Assembly: GCF_030272615.1 (NCBI RefSeq)
Contig: NC_081415.1
Span: 264,356,925 to 264,420,924, forward strand
From: Cryptomeria japonica
Lineage: Eukaryota > Streptophyta > Pinopsida > Cupressales > Cupressaceae
Direction: 5' to 3'
Length of the DNA stretch: 64,000 bases
The notes below the pieces were generated by a model. The model saw only the letters and a list, made by a program, of their open reading frames with translations, was not told where the DNA came from and made no database searches. Both the position numbers and the translations under genes were made by a program. Of this stretch, positions 24,307 through 36,434 are shown one piece after another. Position 1 is the first letter of the stretch. Each line of letters begins with the position of its first letter.

Positions 24307-27300
24307 AAAATGGATAACTTGCTATATTTTCCCTTTTTGTGATATTGAAAAAAGAGTATTTCAGCAAGCTAATTTGAATCATATTGATAATGATCTCATC
24401 CTATTGAAATAACAAAAGCATAAGTCTTTTTTAGTTTGAATTTGGGCCCTCCATCTAGTTGATTTTCAAGAGAATTCCTTTTTTTTCAATTGAATAACCT
24501 TTAAGAATATTCCCATATATGTTTATTTATGGATGATGTTGTGCATGAATACAGGTACTAGGCATCGAATCCATCTAGTCTCACAGGTTCGAGCATGCCT
24601 CCTTTGCCAATGGTAGTTGATCGGGGATGACACTAAGGCCCTACTACACCTAATCCTAGTTTGTGTCTTGGTTTTGACCCTTGTCTTGATTGCTTTGCCT
24701 TTGGTTTAATCTCCATCTTGGTTATATGGTCTTGTATATGGCTATGTGAGTAATTGTGCTTTATCTTTTTAATTATATTTATTTAATTTAGATTATTAAT
24801 GATTTATTTTGGTATACGGATAAATATTATTAAGACTAATTTATAAATTAAATGTCTATTTTATAAGTTTGGGTGCAATTATTATAATGTCACCCTTTGT
24901 ATTTAATATGTGAATAGTTGTGTTTTATTTTCCTTTAATTCTATTTTAACTTACTTAATTTATGTTAGATTTATTATGATATTAGGTTAATTATTATTCA
25001 TGTTGATTTATTAAATAAATTAAATACTATTTATATAAGATAAGGTGTGAGTTATAAAAAATATTATTCTTGTATTGTTTTTGTGTATATTTTGAGTTAG
25101 TGAGATTAAATAATTAAAGGGTAATTGTTTTTCCTATTTTATAGGTGGGAATATTTGATTAATAATTATGTTTATTGGTGGCATATGTATATTGTTGTGC
25201 ATAAAAATATTATAAGTGGGATAATATATTATATAGTTATGATTATATGAGTTGGATTTAAGTTAATATTGTTTTAATGATGTTTAATTAGGAAATATGG
25301 TTGTTTCTCGTACAAACATCAATTTTTAAATTTGGGGATGGTTTTGTACATGAAATGAGATTTTTTGGGAAAGGTTTTTTGGCTGGAGATTTCATGGTGA
25401 AATGATGAGAAATTTTTTGAGAGTTTGATAGGAGTTTGAGAGGGATTTTGGTATTGATTTGAAGTGGTTGATTGGGAGAGAGTTAGTTAACGTTTTTGAG
25501 AGATTTTTTTATGTGTTTTGCTGGAGTTTTCTAGAGTTTGTTGTTTTGGATTGGCGACTTGGAATTCCAGTTTGATTGGATTGGGTTGTTGTTTGTGAAG
25601 AGTTGATTTTGCAAGAGTCTTCCTCCTTCTACCTTCTCCATTTTTTGCAGATCTATTAGGTTGGAATTCATGTCCCAATTGACTTTCATGGTTTTTAATG
25701 AATTTTAATTTTGAAAATATTTTTTACCTCTGTTTTGTATGCCATGGTTTCATTCTAAAAATTTAATGCATTCATTTTTATTTGTTTGATTGAAAAATGA
25801 AGCGTGTGTTCTCTATGTAGTGTATTTCTGGACTGTTTTTAGTCTTTGGTTTGCAACAGATTTGTTATTTATATTGGGGGTGATAAAAAGCCATATGGAA
25901 AGGGGATTCATCACTCTAAAATGGGTTTCAAACAATTTTTCTTTTGGGTTGGTCTGATTATTGAATTTTGAGCCTAAACTCAACCTTAGTTTTTAGTCCT
26001 CTTTTGGCGAATTTTGATCTAGAATCCCTATTTTGCTTCCCAAATTGGTTTGTTGGACTCATGTTAGTCCACGTTAGTCCAGGGGCTTGTTTTTTAGTCT
26101 AAAAATTTATTCCTATATTTACCATAGGCTGATTGATCCTTTTGGGATGGATCCATGTGTTTTCTTTTCATTCTATGCATTTGGTAATTAAGGTTTGCTT
26201 ACTCTGTATTCATATTGATGTCATGAGTGTATATGATCAAGAGGGGGATATGTGGATCATATTATCAAATATGGATCACATTGTGTTATGATTTTCATTA
26301 TGATATGAGTTGTGTGATGTAATATATGATCCCATATGCTTTCATTTCATGTTATGTAAGCTATGGTTCAAATTTTGATGTCGTGTGATGCAAGATATAT
26401 GGTTCTTATAAGACTTTGTTGGTAAGATACGATTTATTTATAGATACATGGATTTGGATTGGTGATCATAGGCCCAATCCCATGCTTGTTCATTATGAAT
26501 TAGTGGATTCAAGATTTAACCCTTTTGTTGATTAGGGTCTTATGGAAGTCCTATTTTATGAGATCTTTATTTATGAGATAGATTGTGATGAATCATTATA
26601 TGTACCTTGGATGTGTATGAGGTTGTTTTTATCTTTATGTTTTACCCATATATTACTGGTGTATAGGTGCAAGTAAGGGAAAGTGGCTCTCCATGGGGGT
26701 CGGGATCCTAAGTGATTGCCAAGACAACCCATTGGGAGAGTTGTTTTAACAAGTGATAACCTTAATTAATACACATAGGGGAGGGTAGAATATACATGTT
26801 AACAAGATAATTGATGGTGCCCCACTCATGCCTCATGTTCTTGTATAGACAGAGGATGAAATCTCATGGCCTAGAGTGCTTGTTTAGACTCAAGATGAAA
26901 TTGGGAAGGCCTATATGGCAAATTGAACATCCTTGCCTCCATGGAAGGATTGTTCGATTCCACATGTGTAGTCAAATTGGGGCCGAGGTCTAGAGTTTGA
27001 AGAGGGTTGGACTACTAGGATAACTCATGTTGATGCCATGTGATGACACTCTTCCCTAGTTGTAGCCTGGTACCCTATCCTCATTGATGTTGTGCAAAAG
27101 CCTCTAGTAGTCTATGTTAAGTTTTGTTTTAATCCTTGTGACTGTTTCATTTGTGTATTCATTGCATTTCCATGGTTGAATTAGTGTCAGCCTTAGCGGT
27201 ATGTTTGGTGCATGGGGCCTTATGTCATTCTCTAAAGCACGGGGGGTGGTCCTTAGGGTTCCACATGGTCAGGTGGTTGATTCTTTCTTCCATTGAGATC

Positions 27301-28073
27301 TTTAGTGCTATGTTCATGATTTTCTTGGATGGACTATGTCTTCTTTAATTAAAAGTGCTTTGGAATGAAAATGCAAGTTGTATTCTCTTATGCAATGTTT
27401 CATTCATGTATCTAGAATAGATTTCCATTTGTATTTATTATGTTATATGAACACTCTCCTTGAGAGGAAGATGTAATTTAAATTTAATGTAATAATGTTA
27501 ACTATGTGGTTTTTTGGTGAGTTCAAATAGTATGGTGTTGGCACCGCCTATCCCTTATGAATGATTAGGTTCTTAGTGAGTAGATGTTAGTTGTGATACA
27601 TAAAATGATATTTCATGAGCATAGTTTCATTTATCTAAGTTTAGTTGTTATGGTCATATGATAATGTGGAAAGTAATCTTGGGAACATTTGGATTTAGGA
27701 ATTAAAAAGAACCTAGTTTATAGGGTAATCATGATATTTAGTTTTTATATGATATCGTTTCTATGTTAAAATTCATCTATTTATGTTAAGGCATCATGTT
27801 ATGCAATGATTAGTTTAGATTTGCTTCATATGCCTTAGTAAGTGTTAGGATTGTTTTGTAGTAACGTTAGGGGACCTTAGAGGATGTAGGTGTTATTGTT
27901 TTAATTTGTTTCCAGTTGTGCTTAGATAAGTTGTTCTCATGTTAAATATTATGTTATTCATTATTAAAGTTTAATGAGTTAATGTATCTCTTTAAAGAAA
28001 ATAAAAACGTTTGCCTCTTGAGGTTAGTTAGATAGAGGTGTTGTCCTCTAGGGTTCCTTAGCGAGGTGTTACA
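23809..28073 (+). mobile_element. 4.3-kb solo LTR-like element
   Basis: Begins TGTAGTGCCCCTCCCTAATT, ends GCGAGGTGTTACA, and is bracketed by exact 5-bp repeats ATTTT (23804-23808 and 28074-28078). Removing it rejoins D sequence as in other copies. The 5' end sequence does not recur at the 3' end, and there is no gag or pol trace, so it does not look like an element with two LTRs. The simplest reading is a solo LTR of unusual length, probably gypsy-type from its TGTA..TACA termini. A composite or non-autonomous element is the alternative. A CT/TG microsatellite lies at 24222-24304. Confidence 0.7.
24222..24304. repeat. (CT)25(TG)17 compound microsatellite
   Basis: CT run from 24222 to about 24271 followed by TG to about 24304, inside the 4.3-kb element. 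Confidence 0.97.
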
Positions 28074-29554
28074 ATTTTTCATATCTAAGCATTATCTATC
28101 CAACTCACAAGATGTCAATATCCATATTAACAAAAACATCCTACTATTCATATGCAAGCAAAATCTACTCAAGATTCAACAATAGAATCTGCAATCACAT
28201 ATAATTTTCGAATTCAATAAATGTCAACCACAACATAATATTCATAAGATCAATCTTTTTAGGATTATTTACAATCGTGATATTACATTCCAAATTGATA
28301 TCTAGTTTCAACTTGAACTACAATATTTAGTATTATTATTTTTTAAATAACATTGGAGTATTTGTAGGTAAAATTGTAATGATGAAAATAGCATACATCA
28401 CACTTTATTTATTTGTTTTGATTTTTATGCAATAGTCAGCATATAAGTAGTGTACTTTTATATAAAAGTTCGCAAATTGTCTAACCTAGATTGAACTTGA
28501 ATTTCCCCATCCCAAGAATCTCGATTCAACTTGTAGATTATCATTTCTTGACTTAGATTGATTATATTACATAAAAGTAGATTGATTATATTACATAAAA
28601 TGCAATCTCATTTGATTTCAAGGAGTAAATTGAGTCGTGCTTTTTTAACTCAACATTTAAAACTAAGCATGTGTAATACCCTTCCAAGTAGTCACCTACC
28701 AACTTGAGTGTGGAATATTTCAAATTATTTTATAGGGCATTGTATAGAATGATATGCTCTAAATCATTTTGATTGTCTACTAATTATCTAGATATGAAAG
28801 AGATCTCACTATTTAGTTGTTAAATCATTCAAGGAGTGGATATAAGCATTCATAATTTCATCAACATATGAATACTTAACAACATATAAGCATATGTGTG
28901 GTTGCTTGTTGTCTATAAAAGGGTTTGACCAAGGGAGAAGCGCCCTACCTAGAAGTCCCCTCAAAGGTGTTTTATCAACTCCACTAGTCACTCATTGCAA
29001 GTCTAAATATCAACGCCAAGCTCCATTTTGTGGATACAAGAGTTCATGATTAATTAAGTCATTTTTGTGTGCAAAATGTAAATTTTACAAACTAAGTTTG
29101 ATTTTGTCATTGATTTAATCCAAGTCATTTTCATGCCTTGAAATCAATCCTTTCTAAATTCAAAGAACAACCTAGTTCAAATCGCATTATTCTACTTCCA
29201 ACTCATCCAAAAATGCACACATGCAATTTTGAGTTAAAATGATAATTATGATCAAAATAATGGACAATTGTCTATTGACCAACAAAATCAACTACTGATT
29301 TTGATTTAGTTCATTTACAATTTTTTAAATTATGTTAGATGACCAGTCATAACTCTAAATTAGGATAATTAGAATATATTAATTATTAAATTCGCGAGGC
29401 CTAGATTTTGCTAAAGAAGAATTTTAATTCTTTGCAATTTTTGTGAACTCAACATTTGAAACCCTATAGGTTTGTCTTAGGGTTTTGACCTTCTCTACTT
29501 TTAGTTTTTCAATTAGGGTTAATTTATGGAGCCACCCTTATTTGTGACTTCATT
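28074..29554 (+). repeat. D half, third copy, segment 2
   Basis: Continues D from CATATCTAAGCATTATCTA to the GAAACCCTATAGGTTTGTC block, matching the first copy near 8700-10120. A 23-bp tandem repeat lies at 28555-28600. It is interrupted at 29555 by a retrocopy. Confidence 0.75.
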
Positions 29555-29724
29555 TTTTTGTTATACGAAGCATCAAAACAAGGGTGTTGACCCTTTACTT
29601 TAATAGCTCATAGGCAACATTAACAACTTACAACATAAAAGTCTTAACAAGATAATAGTAACGATATATAAAGTCTTAACAATATAAACCAAAAGACCTA
29701 AAAAGCTAAAACCAGCCAACAAGT

Positions 29725-29950
29725 GGCTATTTGAGCATATTGCTCCAATCATCAATGAGGAACTTGAAGAGTTCCTTGTAGTTCCCATCTGCATCTTTAC
29801 CCAAGATTTTTTTATATATTAAACAAAGGGAAGTGCTCGAGTTGTGCATCACCCTCAGACTAAAATTGGAAATGTTGGTCATCTTCTATTTTGTCTCCAT
29901 CACTTTTTTCTTTAGGGCCTCCAATTCCTCTGTGGTGATCCTCTAATTAG
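29725..29950 (-). pseudogene. Probable C-terminal piece of the retrocopied protein
   Basis: On the minus strand the frame reads ITTEELEALKKKVMETK, a stop, then NISNFSLRVMHN and KILGKDADGNYKELFKFL, ending IDDWSNMLK before a stop. The first part is charged and helix-like, consistent with a short coiled coil. It is near the tail end of the retrocopy, as a C-terminus should be. The link to the N-terminal piece is inferred from position. Confidence 0.35.
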
Positions 29951-30831
29951 AACAATTGTGCATGCTCTCCCCTTGGTGATTGTCCACCTCCTCTAACATG
30001 GCCTCCTAAGTCAAGTCCAAGGGTTCATTTTTTACCATTGTTCTCAAAGTTGTCACTAGTTGATTTGTTTGAACTCTTTGCCTTCCATGTTCCATCCTCG
30101 ACTTCATTTTCATCTTCAACGACATCCTCATGTTGTCAGTAGCATCCTCCTCCTTGAATTCCTCCTCATAGTCAGCTATTTTTTAACCATTAGTTTTGCT
30201 CATCGTATGACCAACTAACCTATTCGAGCATCTATAATTGGCGCTTCTACTCTTACTTCATCTTCAATGCCCTCCTCCTAATCACTAACCACCTCTTGCA
30301 TGTTAATCTTGTGCTTTTTTGCCAGTGGGGAGAGTCTCTAAGGTTTCCTTTTCTTATCCTCGGTGGAGGTGGTAGCCAAATGTTTATCTTTAGCCACCAT
30401 ACTAAGGGTAGGGATAGAAGGGGAGCCAAGGAGATAAAGGGCTTTAGCAAGAAGAAGGGATTTACAGTCATTTCTCTTTGCTAGTCCCTAGGGAATCAAG
30501 TATAGTAGCTGCAAGGAGTGAGTTAGAGCATGGGCCTTTGGGGCTTCAAGGGATTCTATAATTGTTAGTTGTCTAGGTGAGAAAAGGGACAAGTGGAAGT
30601 GGTACTTACGGATTGAGGCCTTGGTGGAGGGGTATGGGTTTCCAACCATAATTTTTGACCATATCTAGGCCATCATGAACCTAATTTTCCAGAGTTGTTA
30701 ACATGAAAAATGAAAGAGAGAGCAGATCATAGTTATGAAAATGATTTAAGCTATGGAAGATGGTAATATTAATACACTTTGAATCTTCCTTATAAATTAA
30801 AGAACTTCATTAACATTTGGAAAACCTAGCT

Positions 30832-31212
30832 TCATGGGTTTGGCAATTCGGCATGAGAAAATCCTTGAAGCAACCTAACTAGTTCCTCCTTATCCTTGAA
30901 GAATTGGGCTAAGCTTTCACTGTCTGTAACCTGACTTTGTTTCTTCCATTTTCTCCCTTTGGTAGAGAGACCTGTTGCTTTCCCAATGACTTCCTCACTA
31001 ATTTCAAATGAAACACCAACCACAGTAACCCTCTTATCAACCCAAAACCTGGCAAATTGGATATATATGTTTTTGTAATAACCATTTATGCATTCAATAA
31101 ATTGGGCTACCCCTCCCTCATTACAGATATGACATACCGTGGGGTTTGATTTGAACTAAGTGTGAGTGTTGAGCTCAATTATTACCTTGTCCCCACCCAT
31201 GATGAAAGTCAT
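30832..31212 (-). pseudogene. Unrecognised protein N-terminus in retrocopy
   Basis: Minus-strand frame from ATG at 31212-31210 (MTFIMGGDKVIIELNTHT), then one in-frame TAG, then an open run with FARFWVDKRVTVVGVSFE, ISEEVIGKATGLSTKGRKWK and FFKDKEELVRLLQGF, stopping with TGA at 30832-30834 after PNP. The pattern of a VSFEISEE..ATGL..G..WKK block resembles gag-like frames common in plant repeats as I remember them, but I cannot name a family. More pieces of the same protein may follow in other frames down to 29725. The two stops fit single G-to-A or C-to-T changes. Not functional as it stands. Confidence 0.45.
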
Positions 31213-31945
31213 CATAGTAACATAGAAAACCCAAATTAAAGACTTAGCCCTTTCGTTTTCTAATAGGAGCCTTAGGAATTAATTGTCATGGTTAAATTCT
31301 TGCCAACAATGATCTAATAATTGATAAGTGCTCATAATAAATGCCAAGTGTTCCAACCCTTTCCCTTAGTGCCAAATGAAATATTACATTAGGATTCCCA
31401 AGCATGAAAAATAGCAACACTTAAAACAACCATTTAAAAAGTATTATTTTTTCTCTTATTATTCATTTCAATGGCATGGCTGCATGAAAAATGATAACTT
31501 CTTGACCTCATAAAGTGGCTCCCTAAGGTAGTCACATGAGAAAACCATGCACGAACCGACCACCACATCATCACAACCCCTTCACTATAAATGGGACACC
31601 ACCCTTGCATCCTACTTAGCCTATTGTACCATGGGTTGGATATCCAAGTCATCTCAATAGTCATTACCCCCTGATAGTTAGCTTATTATACCTAGGGTCC
31701 CACCTTTTCTTCCATCTGGGCTACAACTAGGGCATCCAAGTCAACCCAGCAACCATCACCCATCGTTGTCCTACCCGCTACCAAGAGAGCCCCACCCTTT
31801 CTTCCACTTGGACCTATTGTACCCCAAGTTATTCATCCACCTCAACTCCATATCCATAACCTGCCCACCAACCCTATAAGGAGCCTCAATGTCGCATCTA
31901 ATCATCAAACAATTCAAATCCATCTCCCACCTAAATAATGTAAAT

Positions 31946-32288
31946 TTTGTGGCTTCATTGTTATATATTGGTTACGACTTGGATTTTGTTGTTGCAACAT
32001 ATTTGATACCTACCTACCTACCGACCCTTCGATTATTAATTATCTTTTATCATGGATTCACATGCCCCTTTTCCTTATCATTTGTCCATCCATGCATTGT
32101 TGGTTTTGTTTTTCTTGTATATATTGTGTGGCTTTTGATCATTTCATCCTTGAGGCTTTCATGTCTATTTATCCCATGGCTAAGGATAGGTTTTCTATGG
32201 AAGCACCATTTCATTATATGTATGTTTTTCTCTAACTTCATATAGTTTAGAAATTTTCTTCCATTTTGTATTAATACACCTCACTTGT
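31946..32288 (+). repeat. D half, third copy, segment 3
   Basis: Resumes with GGCTTCATTGTTATATATTG and runs to CACCTCACTTGT, matching the second copy near 17880-17925 and 20538-20830. The gypsy element begins immediately after. Confidence 0.75.
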
Positions 32289-33236
<948 letters not shown>

Positions 33237-33238
33237 AG

Positions 33239-33250
33239 TGGTATCAAAGC
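33239..33250 (+). other. Primer-binding site, initiator tRNA-Met type
   Basis: TGGTATCAAAGC, one change from the TGGTATCAGAGC site complementary to plant initiator tRNA-Met, two bases after the 5' LTR. Confidence 0.8.
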
Positions 33251-33330
33251 GAAGTTACATTCCGGAGGTTGCGTGTCCTAAAATTTTGTTGTAGGGTGGC
33301 GGATTGCGGAGCTGCAGAGGACTAGCGTGA

Positions 33331-34500
33331 ATGATGACGCGAAGAGGAACTAGGAATGGTGGAGCATGTGGGAATGCAGATCCTACTGTGATGGAGATGT
33401 TGTGAGGACTAGCAGTGTGGTCAGAAGTCGTGGAGACGACCCAAAGGAGAGGTCGACACATTGAAGATGTAAGTGAAGATGAAGGAGAAGAAGCCTCGAC
33501 AAAACAAGCAAACCTATCGACGGTTGATCTGGATGAGGAAAGGTTTTTGAGGGTTTTGAGTAGGGCGAATACTAAACCTCATTTTACCCCACTGGAATAT
33601 GATGGGAAGTTATATTCAGATGAATTGATGGATTGGATCTTAGAGATGGAGAAGTATTTTGATTTTGAAAACACTACAGAAGAGAGGAAGGTGAAATATG
33701 TCTACACCCGATTCAAAGGTCATGCATCTCTTTGGTAGGAGCATTTGCAAGTTGATAGATAGAGAAGAGGTAAAGAGAAGATTAAGACATGGGATCATAT
33801 GATTGCTAAGTTGAAATCGAAGTTTGTGTCGACGAATTATCAAGTGGATCTGTTCTGAAAGTTGCAGAATTTAAGACAGAAGGAATCTAGTGTGAAGGAG
33901 TACACCGAAGCATTTTACAAGTTGAACATCAGATCCGGACATGTTGATGACGAAGTTGAACAAGTTGCAAGATATTTGAATGGATTGTGGATGTCTATAC
34001 AAGATGAATTGAGTATGATCAGATTGGAGGGTGTTGAAGAGGCTTACCAGTATGCCCTAAAGGCAGAAGAGAAGTTAAACAAAAGACATGAGCAAAGATA
34101 GAGAGGTAGAGGAGAAAGAGGATATACCGGAGGAAGAGGAACCAGTACAAATTAGAGCAAGGATAAGGAAGTGAGCAAAGAAGGTAATTTATACCGAAAG
34201 GATGATAGAAATTTCTATTGGAGGAGAGAACCGGATGGTTACCAGAACGAGGACTTTGGAAGACAGGACAAGAGGACATTCAGAGGAGGAACTTGCTTTA
34301 AGTGTGGAGGAGAAGAACATCGTGCATTCAAGTGTAAGAAGATAGAAACTACCAGAAGAGAAGCAGTGGTGGAAGAAAACCCCACCAGATCAAACAATAA
34401 ACTGGAAGATGGAGAACTGTTGATGATGAGGAGAGCTTTGTGTCATACCGAGGGAGATAAAGAGCCCTTCAAAAGGAAGAATCTATTCAAGACCAGATGT
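33331..34500 (+). pseudogene. gag: Gypsy gag polyprotein, broken
   Basis: Structural polyprotein that would package element RNA. The frame starts at ATG 33331 (MMTRRGTRNGG). It contains LEYDGKLYSDELMDWILEME, RFKGHASLW, an IKTWDHMIAKLKSKF block and KEYTEAFYKLNIRSGH, the usual retrotransposon gag core. The zinc knuckle CFKCGGEEHRAFKC (C-X2-C-X4-H-X4-C) is at about 34290-34331. In-frame stops at about 33403, 33737, 33760, 33856 and 34099 break it; several are one transition away from Trp, Gln or Arg codons. It is followed in the same direction by protease, then cut by the copia insertion. Confidence 0.85.
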
Positions 34501-34607
34501 AAGGTATCTAGTAAGTGTTGTAAAGTTGTTATTGATAGTGGTAGTTCAGATAATCGTGTTTTAGAAGAAATGGTGAATAAGTTGAAATTGGAGAGATTGA
34601 AACATAA
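34501..34607 (+). pseudogene. pol: Gypsy aspartic protease, 5' part
   Basis: KVVIDSGSSDNRV holds the DSG active-site motif of retroelement aspartic protease near 34525-34560. The domain is interrupted after LERLKHN by the copia element; CATAA at 34603-34607 is the target site. It continues at 43969. Confidence 0.8.
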
Positions 34608-35538
34608 TGTTGGCATGATTGGCATAACTGATGTTGATGGAGAATGTTGATGAACCAGTAAAGGAATGTTGGTAATGATATAGTGATGAAGAGATTGAGA
34701 TTATTGGCTTAATGACTTTGATCATTTATTTTTGTTGTCATTGATGGCAAACTATGTGGCAACTATTTTTTTCATGTTTATTTTGTCATCTAAGTCTTTT
34801 TGGTCTACCAGAAATGTCTTACCAGTATTGAAGATAGTAAACTGGGAATTAGGACCTTAACTGGTAAACGTGGAAATGTTTTGATTGTTCCCGGAGATTG
34901 GTGATGAGTCAAGTGTTGAGGTTTGGAACATGTATTTGTACCATTGTAATGTATCTTTGACCTGAACCGCCTCATGCTTTGATTACCGAAAATCATGTTT
35001 ATGATTTATGTTGTATTTTTTGTAGGGTTTAAGAAAGGTTTAAGAACCAGTATTCAATTCTTATAACCGGTAATGGTTTTGAGTTCGGCAGTGTATTACA
35101 TTATGTTTGTAAGTTGGTGATGATGTGGTTGAAACCACGTGAAGTGTTTGAATGATGTCTTGGTGTGATCAAAGAGCAAATTTATTGGGAATGTGTGAAG
35201 TTCTTAGCAGAATGAGCCAAGGGTTTGAAAGTGTATCGGATCGAGGTGCGGTGATCATTCAACGGTTGTAATTGATTGTAATGATCCATTTTGATGATCT
35301 GTAATGAGTTGTAAAGATCTGTGATGATCTATGTTGTAAGTCTTAGGGTTTTGTAACCGACTAAGTTGTAAAGGTTATTTAAGTTGGTATAGTTGATGTT
35401 TGGTGTGTCGGTGAATTGAGGAAAGGGTGTGAAGTCGAACCAGTGTGGTGTATCTAAAAGAGTGTAGCATAGTGGAGCTAAATTGGATCTGAACAAGCAA
35501 GTAGTTAGTGTCATTTCCAGATCATTCATCTGTTGTTC

Positions 35539-36377
35539 TGTCACGAACCCTATTTTTCCATAATTATTTAATTAGGAAAATAATGTTTATTTTTCGCAAA
35601 TGAAATGGAAATGAAATGAAATTGGAATTGCTAATGAAATAAGATAGGGGATAGAATGCATTGAAATGATTTGTATACAATTGAATGATCAGTAATAATT
35701 TTTATTGCAAAATTGGGATCGTCATTGCTAATGAGCAACTAAGTGCAAGTGAATGCAGGAACTAGTAAACGCAGATGAAGGCGAGAACATGGTTCAGGTA
35801 GAGTTGTCTTAGCTCTTGTATTTCGTTAGAATAGATGTAATCTCTCACACACCAGATTAGGATTTATAATTTGCATCTTGTAATGATGGATGATTTAAAT
35901 GACCTTATTTGAATGTTTGTTTCAATAGAAATGATGAATTTGGAATGAGTAGAAGATTGGTTTAAATATTTATACATGAGCATTTGTTGCATGACTTGAG
36001 TGGTGATTGAATTAAATCTAAGTTGCATGAGTGATTGTGAAATATTATGCTTTATTGTTAAAAGAGATGAAATGTGAAAATGATTTAAAAATGAATATTG
36101 ACCCTATGTTTATATGTTCTTTTTGTTCAGATATGTATAAATGCATGAAATATCGTACTTATGAATTTACTTTGGTAATTTGATAATAGTATAACATATA
36201 CATGTATATGAGATATTGATTCAATCATATACATATATATATCTATATAGTTATTATATATGATCGTGAAATTTAATTACGTCATGAATCTTGTTTATAC
36301 CTATACGTAATCATTTGAGATTAAATATATATATACGTATTATATATAGGTATATGAGTTCTTTATTTAATGAAAAT

Positions 36378-36434
<57 letters not shown>

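Larger units (their letters stand above)
29555..31945 (-). mobile_element. Minus-strand retrocopy or LINE-type insertion
   Basis: D sequence is interrupted by 2.39 kb flanked by TTTGTGACTTCATT (29541-29554) and TTTGTGGCTTCATT (31946-31959), a 14-bp target duplication with one mismatch. The insert starts with a T run (TTTTTT), which is a short poly(A) tail on the minus strand. Long target duplications plus a tail indicate LINE-machinery retroposition. Minus-strand frames inside encode pieces of one unrecognised protein. There are no LTRs and no reverse transcriptase. Confidence 0.75.

Noticed and set aside
24197-24382. Minus-strand frame with Thr-His and Arg-Glu runs
   Set aside because: Translation of the CT/TG microsatellite.
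31889-32245. 118-codon plus-strand frame
   Set aside because: Spans the retrocopy end and D sequence. The same D segment in other copies is broken, so it is not a gene.
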